From: an uncultured Actinomyces sp.
GTDB taxonomy: Bacteria > Actinomycetota > Actinomycetes > Actinomycetales > Actinomycetaceae
Length of the DNA: 5,471 nt
Reading direction: 5' to 3'
Assembly (NCBI GenBank): GCA_900556405.1
Contig: USPB01000134.1
Span: 1-5,471, forward strand
In this document: in pieces, positions 1 through 4,014 of the stretch
Numbering within the stretch: the first letter of the stretch is position 1
Layout: every line of letters starts with the position of its first letter
Position numbers and translations under genes: made by a program
Notes under the pieces: generated by a model
What the model saw: only the letters and a program-made list of their open reading frames with translations
What the model was told of the DNA's origin: nothing
Databases searched by the model: none

Positions 1-584
1 ACGCGGGCGCCGCGCTGCTCGCGGCCATCGCCGCGAAGGAAGCGGGCGACGAGGGCGTCATCTCCATCGACGTGCGCGAGCCGTCCGAGCGCCTCCAGGA
101 CATCCTCGACCTCGACAGCTTCACGGATATGAAGCTCGAGGAGGACTTCTCCTTCTGGTTCGACCCGGCTGAGGAGATCGACGATCAGACGCGTCGCGCC
201 CTCGAACAGAATCGCGACGAGATCATCCCGACCGAGCCCGTGCCCGGCGTCCCCGGCGCGTACTGGTGCGAGATGAACCGTAACTTCGTGCGTTTCCTGA
301 CGGATAACGACGAGGCCAAGCTCTTCGACGCGCTCGCCCGCCTGGCTGCGCGCGGCGAGGCCAACGTCGGTGAGGGGTCGCGCTACGTGGGTTCCTTCCG
401 CGCGTGCGGCCTGATCGTCCCCGTCTTCGAGCTGCCCGAGGGGGCCAGCGCCTCCGACGTTGCGCCCGGCACGCAGGCACTCGCCAAGGCCCTCGCCGAG
501 GCCCTGACGGTCACCGAGCGCCTGGACGATAAGGAGCGCCGCGCGCGTCAGGGCCTCGTCTCGCGTGCTGTGACGATCCGCTGA
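1..584 (+). CDS. DUF5926 family protein, C-terminal part (5' end outside window)
   Basis: The frame is open from base 3 to the TGA at 582-584, giving 193 complete residues. The GTG at 72 is an internal Val: the frame upstream (AALLAAIAAKEAGDEG...SID) is coding and runs straight into VREPSERLQDILD. The true start lies left of the window. I recognise the pattern of DUF5926, an actinobacterial family of unknown function: a PSERLQDILD segment, then EDFSFWF, PTEPVPGVPGAYW, LFDALARLAARGE and GSRYVGSFRACGLIVPVFEL, ending in a basic tail (RRARQGLVSRAVTIR). There is no membrane segment and the protein looks cytoplasmic. Some annotations call the family SecA- or topoisomerase-like, but nothing visible here supports an enzymatic role. 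It is followed 91 bp later by a glycosyltransferase in the same orientation. I recall that pairing from other actinobacteria but have not verified it. Confidence 0.8.
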   Translation, partial: AGAALLAAIAAKEAGDEGVISIDVREPSERLQDILDLDSFTDMKLEEDFSFWFDPAEEIDDQTRRALEQNRDEIIPTEPVPGVPGAYWCEMNRNFVRFLTDNDEAKLFDALARLAARGEANVGEGSRYVGSFRACGLIVPVFELPEGASASDVAPGTQALAKALAEALTVTERLDDKERRARQGLVSRAVTIR

Positions 585-626
585 GCCTGAGTTTACCTAT
601 CGTTTAGATAGATTTGTCGCTCACAT

Positions 627-664
627 TACGGGCGGTGGGGCGCGCGAGTGCCCCGCCGCCCGTA
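627..664 (+). terminator. GC-rich hairpin between DUF5926 and glycosyltransferase genes
   Basis: The arms 627-641 and 650-664 form a 15-bp stem with one G-U pair (T636 with G658) and an 8-nt loop (642-649). It lies 42 bp after the DUF5926 stop codon. No T-run follows, as is common for actinobacterial terminators, so termination is inferred from stability and position only. The right arm runs into the proposed -10 box of the next gene, so the structure could also be regulatory. A weaker AT-rich hairpin (597-601 with 607-611, 5-nt loop) precedes it. Confidence 0.45.
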
Positions 665-676
665 GACTGTTAGTCG
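663..676 (+). promoter_or_regulatory. Leaderless-type -10 element for the glycosyltransferase gene
   Basis: TAGACT at 663-668 fits the actinobacterial -10 pattern TANNNT. Seven bases separate it from the GTG at 676, so transcription would begin at or very near the G of the start codon. No Shine-Dalgarno-like purine stretch lies in the 20 bases before the GTG. Together these suggest a leaderless mRNA, a form common in actinobacteria. No clear -35 box is seen, because that region lies inside the GC-rich hairpin. A short inverted repeat (GACT 665-668, AGTC 672-675) sits directly before the start codon. Confidence 0.55.
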
Positions 677-1524
677 TGAACTATCCCGCAGGATCACGAG
701 GTTCCCACCCGCAGCGCGTCGCTGCAGTCATCGCTGCCCACAACGTCGGTCGCGCCGTTGCGGCCACTGTGCGCGCGTGCCGCGCCATACCCAGCGTTGA
801 CCTCCTCATTGTCGTCGACGATGGGTCCACGGACGACACCGGGCGTGCCGCCCGAGCCGCGGGCGCCGTCGTCGTGCGTCACTCCGTCGAGCGCGGGCGC
901 GCCTCGGCCATCGAGACCGGCGTGAAGGTCGCCGCCATGCGCGACCGCCCCGACGGCCCGCCCCGCCACATCCTGCTTCTCTCCCCCGACCTGGGTGAGT
1001 CCGCGGTCGAGGCCACCGCCCTCGTCGAGGCCGTCTTCGCCCGCCAGGCCGACATGACGATCGCCGTCCCCGCGACGGGGCGCGAATATTCCGGCTATGG
1101 GCCGGGCATGGTGCGCCGCCTCATCCGCCGCAAGACCGGCTGGTACTGCCATTATCCCCTTAGCTATCAGCGCTGCCTGACGCGCGAGGCCATCGACGCC
1201 GCCATGCCTTTCGCGGGCCGCTACGCGCTCGAGGCCGCGATGACGATCAGCGTCCTGCGCGCTGGGCTGTCCGTCATGGAGGTTCCCTGCAACTTCACGC
1301 ACTCGGGCGCGGACCGCTCGCTGGGCTCGCTCAACCGCCCGGCGCGCATGTTCGACGCGGTGCGTGCAACGGTCGGCCAGCTTTTCCACTCCGACGCCCG
1401 ATCGAAGCGCCGAGCCGACCATGAGCAGGGGATTGGCGTGCCCTACCCGGCGCCCGCCTCGGCCCGCGACGAGGCGGAGGCCGGCGACTCTCCCGCCGCG
1501 CGGCCTGCGGAGATGGTCGGGTGA
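676..1524 (+). CDS. Glycosyltransferase family 2 (GT-A fold), soluble, atypical DXD region
   Basis: 282 residues. The Rossmann-like GT-A core is clear: RVAAVIAAHNVGRAV (about residues 14-28) is the first nucleotide-sugar strand, and LLIVVDDGSTDDT (43-55) holds the DDGS motif. The strand that normally ends in the metal-binding DXD reads ILLLSPDLGESA (99-110), so the first Asp of a usual DADL is Ser103 and only Asp105 remains. GWYCHYPLSYQRCLTREAI (155-173) and LEAAMTISVLRAGLSVMEVPCNFTH (185-209) match the C-terminal half of polyprenol-phosphate-sugar-synthase-like GT2 enzymes. There is no membrane anchor. The tail after about 240 is charged, Ala/Pro-rich and probably disordered. The start is set by the leaderless promoter and by the first strand beginning 14 residues later. 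The last codons overlap the next gene by 4 bp. The natural acceptor is unknown. The protein could be catalytically altered because of the DXD change. Confidence 0.85.
   Translation: MNYPAGSRGSHPQRVAAVIAAHNVGRAVAATVRACRAIPSVDLLIVVDDGSTDDTGRAARAAGAVVVRHSVERGRASAIETGVKVAAMRDRPDGPPRHILLLSPDLGESAVEATALVEAVFARQADMTIAVPATGREYSGYGPGMVRRLIRRKTGWYCHYPLSYQRCLTREAIDAAMPFAGRYALEAAMTISVLRAGLSVMEVPCNFTHSGADRSLGSLNRPARMFDAVRATVGQLFHSDARSKRRADHEQGIGVPYPAPASARDEAEAGDSPAARPAEMVG
1509..1524 (+). promoter_or_regulatory. Ribosome binding site and 4-bp stop/start overlap (translational coupling)
   Basis: GGAG at 1509-1512 lies 8 nt before the GTG at 1521. The sequence GTGA (1521-1524) holds both that start and the TGA of the upstream glycosyltransferase. 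This arrangement usually means the two proteins are translated in a coupled way. It decides the start of the membrane protein, because no better upstream start in this frame has a ribosome site. Confidence 0.65.
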
Positions 1525-3023
1525 AGGGCCCGGATCGAGTAGCCGTCGGTCGCTTGGCCACGACCTGGTGGCTGCCGACCGCCATCGCCTGCGCCGTCGG
1601 CGCGCTCTACGTCTGCTACTCGGTGGCGCAGTGGCGTGCGCTCGTCGCCCCCTCGTGGGACCTGGGCATCTTCACCGAGGCGGTTCAGGCGTACTCGCGC
1701 TTCGAGGCGCCGATCGTTCCCATCAAAGGGCCCGGCTATAACCTGCTGGGCGACCATTTTCATCCGCTGCTGGCGCTGCTGGGGCCGATCTTTCGTCTTT
1801 TTCCTTCCGCGCTGACGCTCCTGGTCGTCCAGGACCTGTTGATCGCCGTGTCGGTGCTGCCGATTGCGCGCTTCGCGCAGCGTCTCCTCGGCCGAGGGGG
1901 CGCGATCCTCGTGGGGCTCGCCTACGGGCTCGGGTGGGGGTTGCAGGGCGCGGTCGCCGCTCAGTTTCACGAGGTCTGCATGGCCGTCCCGCTGCTGGCG
2001 TTCGGAGGCGTCGCTTTCGTCCAGCGTCGCTGGGGTGCGTGCATGGCGTGGCTGGCGCCCCTCGTCCTTGTCAAGGAGGATTTGGGGCTGACTGTCTTCG
2101 TTGCGGGCCTGGTGCTCGCGTGGCGTCGCCGAGGTGAGGGGCGCTCTGGCGTGCTGCGATCGCTCGCGTACGCCCTGTTCGGCATTATTGCGTTTGTGGT
2201 GACGGTGAAGGTGCTGCTTCCGGCGATGAATCCGGCCGGCACGTGGGCCTACTCGCTCGATGGGGCTGCGACCGGGGCGGGTACGCCGACCGCGGGAACC
2301 ACCGCCGCGCGCGCTATCCCCTCCCTGTGGGACATCCTGACGACCCCCTCTGTCAAGCTTGTGACGCTCCTCGTTCTTCTCGCGGGGGCCGGCGTCGTGG
2401 GCAGCGCCTCGCCCTGGTTCACGCTGGTCCTCCCGACGCTCGCGTGGCGCTTCGCGGGCTCCGTCGAGGCCTACTACGGCTGGGACTCCTGGCACTACAA
2501 CGCCGTCCTCGTCCCCATCGCGGCATGCTCGCTGCTCGACGTTATCGACCAGTGGCTCGCGCCGGAGCGCGCCGCCGCCGAGACTGACGCGGATTCACAG
2601 GACGAGGCCCCGGCCTCGTCGACGCGTCGGTGGCGCGTGGCCGCGTGGGTCGCCGCGTGCGTGCCCGCTGTGTCGCTGGCGCTCACGGCCTCGGCGCTGC
2701 CGCTGTGGCAGCTGCCCACTCTCACGGAGGACCCGCGCATGGCGGCCGCCCAAGGCGCGCTCGACGCGGTGCCCGAGGGAGTGAGCGTCGAAACGGACAC
2801 GACGTTGCTCGCGCGACTCGTGCCCGGACGCGAGGTCTACTGGGTGGGCACGACGGGGAAGATGGAGACCCCTCCGGAGTATGTCGTTATCGACGCGCGC
2901 TCCTACGCATGGGGCGGCCAGCAGGTCGATGCCGAGTCGTGGGGGAGCGCCGCCCACCCCGGGCACACGTACGAAACCATCTACTCCAAGGCGGGCTTCC
3001 GCGTCGCGCGACGAACCTCGTAA
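1521..3023 (+). CDS. DUF2079 polytopic membrane protein (predicted GT-C-type glycosyltransferase)
   Basis: 500 residues. An N-terminal helix (about 17-38) is followed by the DUF2079 signature: SWDLGIF (45-51), GDHFHPLLALLGPIFRLFP (77-95), the helix LLVVQDLLIAVSVLPI (100-115), QFHEV (148-152), KEDLGL (185-190) and WHYNAVLVPI (324-333). Hydrophobic helices recur at about 100-116, 127-145, 154-167, 176-200, 212-233, 278-293, 299-312, 326-340 and 372-393. A Thr/Ala/Gly-rich loop covers 245-265 and a cytoplasm-like acidic loop 348-368. The tail after about 398 is soluble and contains PPEYVVID, probably on the outer face as in related proteins. In GT-C enzymes the acidic residue after the first helix (here Asp47) is the catalytic candidate. 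The family is thought to use polyprenyl-phosphate sugars, but this is inferred from the fold. Coupling to the GT2 gene suggests a shared envelope-glycan pathway. Confidence 0.85.
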   Translation: MKGPDRVAVGRLATTWWLPTAIACAVGALYVCYSVAQWRALVAPSWDLGIFTEAVQAYSRFEAPIVPIKGPGYNLLGDHFHPLLALLGPIFRLFPSALTLLVVQDLLIAVSVLPIARFAQRLLGRGGAILVGLAYGLGWGLQGAVAAQFHEVCMAVPLLAFGGVAFVQRRWGACMAWLAPLVLVKEDLGLTVFVAGLVLAWRRRGEGRSGVLRSLAYALFGIIAFVVTVKVLLPAMNPAGTWAYSLDGAATGAGTPTAGTTAARAIPSLWDILTTPSVKLVTLLVLLAGAGVVGSASPWFTLVLPTLAWRFAGSVEAYYGWDSWHYNAVLVPIAACSLLDVIDQWLAPERAAAETDADSQDEAPASSTRRWRVAAWVAACVPAVSLALTASALPLWQLPTLTEDPRMAAAQGALDAVPEGVSVETDTTLLARLVPGREVYWVGTTGKMETPPEYVVIDARSYAWGGQQVDAESWGSAAHPGHTYETIYSKAGFRVARRTS

Positions 3024-3031
3024 TACGACGA

Positions 3032-3066
3032 GTGCCGCGCAGCCGGACGCGTCGGCGGAGCGGCAC
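3032..3066 (+). terminator. Imperfect hairpin after the DUF2079 gene
   Basis: GTGCCGC (3032-3038) pairs with GCGGCAC (3060-3066). An inner GCCG/CGGC stem (3042-3045 with 3053-3056) continues it across a 3x3 internal loop that itself allows a C-G pair. The structure begins 9 bp after the TAA. Only a short CCTT follows, so it would be a terminator without a proper U-tract. It also marks the end of the GC-rich gene block. Confidence 0.45.
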
Positions 3067-3186
3067 CCTTGCGTCAATTCCTACTTGGTGCTGCCGTGAT
3101 GGCATATGCAAGCGCGCCAGATGTATAGGCCGGCATTGCTGTTATCTGCTACCGAAGACCATTTCGCCACGTGTGTATGTTTCGAC
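3067..3186. other. Non-coding interval at the GC drop
   Basis: I see no gene here. Base composition falls from the high GC of the glycosyltransferase unit toward about 50%. A plus-strand frame that opens at 3106 and runs across the minus-strand gene gives a hydrophobic protein that looks like the antisense image of that gene. It is not annotated. Confidence 0.5.
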
Positions 3187-3450
3187 TCAGTTAATGAGAC
3201 CCACGATTCTTTCGAGTTTCCCGAGGTAACCGAGATCATCCATTGCTCGGTCAGCAACGCGCCAATTGCCTTGGTGATCTTTGCTGAAGTCTCTCTCTGG
3301 ATCCAGAAATTGCAAGATGTCCAGAATGTAGGACTGGCAACGTCTGTAGAGATACTTGTTATCCTTGCAATCCTGTTCCTCGCTGGCCCGGTTGAGCCAG
3401 TCGCGTACGGCGAGTTCCTGGTCGCCCCGTGTGGGCAGTGAATCGGACAT
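3187..3450 (-). CDS. Small hypothetical protein (87 aa), unknown function
   Basis: I do not recognise this protein. It is 87 residues, charged, likely helical and cytoplasmic. The N-terminus MSDSLPTRGDQELAVRDWLN is followed by an acidic/Asn-rich stretch, YLYRRCQSYILDILQFLDPE (34-53) and DRAMDDLGYLGKLERIVGLI (67-86). Two Cys residues (about 28 and 39) are not arranged as a known metal site. There is no signal peptide or membrane helix. Evidence that it is real: AAAGAG lies 7 nt before the ATG, a TTGACA/TAGATA promoter lies upstream with a leader of about 28 nt, and wobble positions favour C/G. GC is only about 47%, well below the flanking genes, which suggests horizontal origin. It stands alone in its orientation, far from the ATPase gene. 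It could be a remnant of a larger gene, an orphan antitoxin or immunity protein, or phage-derived; none of these is shown. Confidence 0.55.
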   Translation of the reverse strand: MSDSLPTRGDQELAVRDWLNRASEEQDCKDNKYLYRRCQSYILDILQFLDPERDFSKDHQGNWRVADRAMDDLGYLGKLERIVGLIN

Positions 3451-3484
3451 ATCTATGCTCTTTAATCTACTCTGCTAGACACTT

Positions 3485-3514
3485 TATCTACCAATTTCAC
3501 ATTAATTGTGTCAA
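3485..3514 (-). promoter_or_regulatory. Sigma-70-type promoter for the small minus-strand gene, with internal palindrome
   Basis: On the minus strand TTGACA (3514-3509) is a perfect -35 box. Eighteen bases later TAGATA (3490-3485) is a fair -10. The spacer carries an inverted repeat, CAATT (3492-3496) and AATTG (3504-3508), separated by 7 bases. This is a possible operator. The start site would fall near 3478, giving a leader of about 28 nt that includes the AAAGAG ribosome site at 3463-3458. Confidence 0.5.
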
Positions 3515-3528
3515 GGAGGATGTGTCAA
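3509..3528. repeat. Short direct repeat of TGTCAA, possible mobile-element end
   Basis: TGTCAA occurs at 3509-3514 and again at 3523-3528, each preceded by TG or GTG, with AGGAGG between them. On the minus strand these read as two TTGACA boxes facing the small gene. Several insertion-sequence families have termini of this general style with outward -35 boxes. I cannot identify the family, and no transposase is visible beside it. Confidence 0.2.
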
Positions 3529-3529
3529 A

Positions 3530-3724
3530 AGCTCAGCCGATGAATCAATCGTTGGTATGACGCGAAGAATCTTGTCTGTGATTTGCTGGTCAAGGTGCTG
3601 TGTGCGGCTGGGACTAGAGAGTGACAGTCAGACCCGCAACGGCGGGCGTGTCAGAGGGAAGGCAGCTGGAGTACTCGCGGGGGATTACCTGGATTGCGTG
3701 GCCGCGATGGTACTTGTGGGGAGT
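3530..3724. other. Non-coding stretch without a recognisable gene
   Basis: A plus-strand frame from a TTG at 3506 to a TGA at 3761-3763 (85 codons) gives a sequence I do not recognise. It has no placed ribosome site: the AAGGAGG at 3513-3519 lies inside the frame, not before its start. It also ends within the repeat cluster. It may be decayed sequence, possibly a mobile-element relic. I found no tRNA or clear promoter here. Confidence 0.4.
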
Positions 3725-3777
3725 GGCGCTGCACCCGATCCGTGGGCATTGCACCTCTTCTGATCGGGTGTAGCGCC
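3725..3777. repeat. Inverted repeat, 16-bp stem
   Basis: The arm 3725-3740 (GGCGCTGCACCCGATC) pairs with 3762-3777 over 16 bp with one G-U pair (G3731 with T3771), enclosing a 21-nt loop. The same left arm can also pair with the second 19-bp direct repeat (12 perfect bp with 3785-3796), so alternative folds are possible. The cluster looks like a REP-type dispersed intergenic repeat, which needs a genome-wide comparison. Confidence 0.6.
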
Positions 3778-3819
3778 CCGTAACGGGTGCAGCGCCCCGC
3801 ATCGGGTGTATTGCGTACT
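3763..3819. repeat. Three tandem 19-bp repeats, third one degenerate
   Basis: Unit 1 (3763-3781) is ATCGGGTGTAGCGCCCCGT. Unit 2 (3782-3800) is AACGGGTGCAGCGCCCCGC. Unit 3 (3801-3819) keeps ATCGGGTGTA and then diverges. Units 1 and 2 differ at three positions. An inverted copy of the core lies at 3725-3739. The period is exactly 19 bp with no spacer, so this is not a CRISPR array. Confidence 0.65.
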
Positions 3820-3943
3820 GAGAACAAGACGCGGTTGCTCTGTCGGCTTCATCAGTCAGTCGAACACGTCGCGCAAGCGAGATACAGTGCGTGCAACGTG
3901 TGCGTGACGTGTCGGAGTCTAGCCGACGCTCTTGCTTGCTGGT
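3820..3943. other. Non-coding interval, several short inverted repeats
   Basis: No gene is supported here. There are small possible stems: GTCGG (3911-3915) with CCGAC (3923-3927), and a 9-bp bulged stem of 3861-3870 with 3906-3914. These are weak and may be chance. No tRNA-like fold was found. Confidence 0.35.
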
Positions 3944-3990
3944 GACTCCCATTGCTGCATCCGGCAAGGTCGGCAGCAGCAATGGGAGTC
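3944..3990 (-). terminator. Perfect 15-bp hairpin downstream of the copper ATPase gene
   Basis: GACTCCCATTGCTGC (3944-3958) and GCAGCAATGGGAGTC (3976-3990) are exact inverted complements around a 17-nt loop. The loop can itself form CCG/CGG (3961-3963 with 3971-3973). The hairpin starts 24 bp after the ATPase stop codon on the minus strand. There is no T-run on either side. Position and stability suggest a terminator or an mRNA 3'-end protecting structure for the ATPase transcript. Confidence 0.6.
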
Positions 3991-4014
3991 GAATTCTCGC
4001 CGGTGTGATCGCCC

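Noticed and set aside
72..74. GTG at 72 as the start of the first gene
   Set aside because: The same frame is open and coding-like to the window edge, and the family's RLQDIL segment normally lies well inside the protein.
3106..3441. Plus-strand 111-codon frame across the small minus-strand gene
   Set aside because: It is a hydrophobic antisense image of the minus-strand gene. It lacks a ribosome site, while the minus frame has promoter, ribosome site and better codon pattern.
3491..3514. Resemblance to the E. coli lac control region (CAATTAATGTGA on the minus strand), suggesting vector sequence
   Set aside because: The match is only about 12 bases and AT-rich. The flanks do not match lac or a cloning vector, so it is probably chance.
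3506..3763. Plus-strand 85-codon frame starting with TTG
   Set aside because: The purine-rich AAGGAGG lies after the start, the protein is unrecognised, and the frame ends in repeats. More likely non-coding or decayed sequence.
3725..3819. CRISPR array
   Set aside because: The units are 19 bp, directly abutting, with no spacers and no cas genes in view.
3861..3914. Possible small structured RNA from weak stems
   Set aside because: The stems are short, bulged and with a 35-nt loop. There is no promoter or terminator pairing to support an RNA gene.
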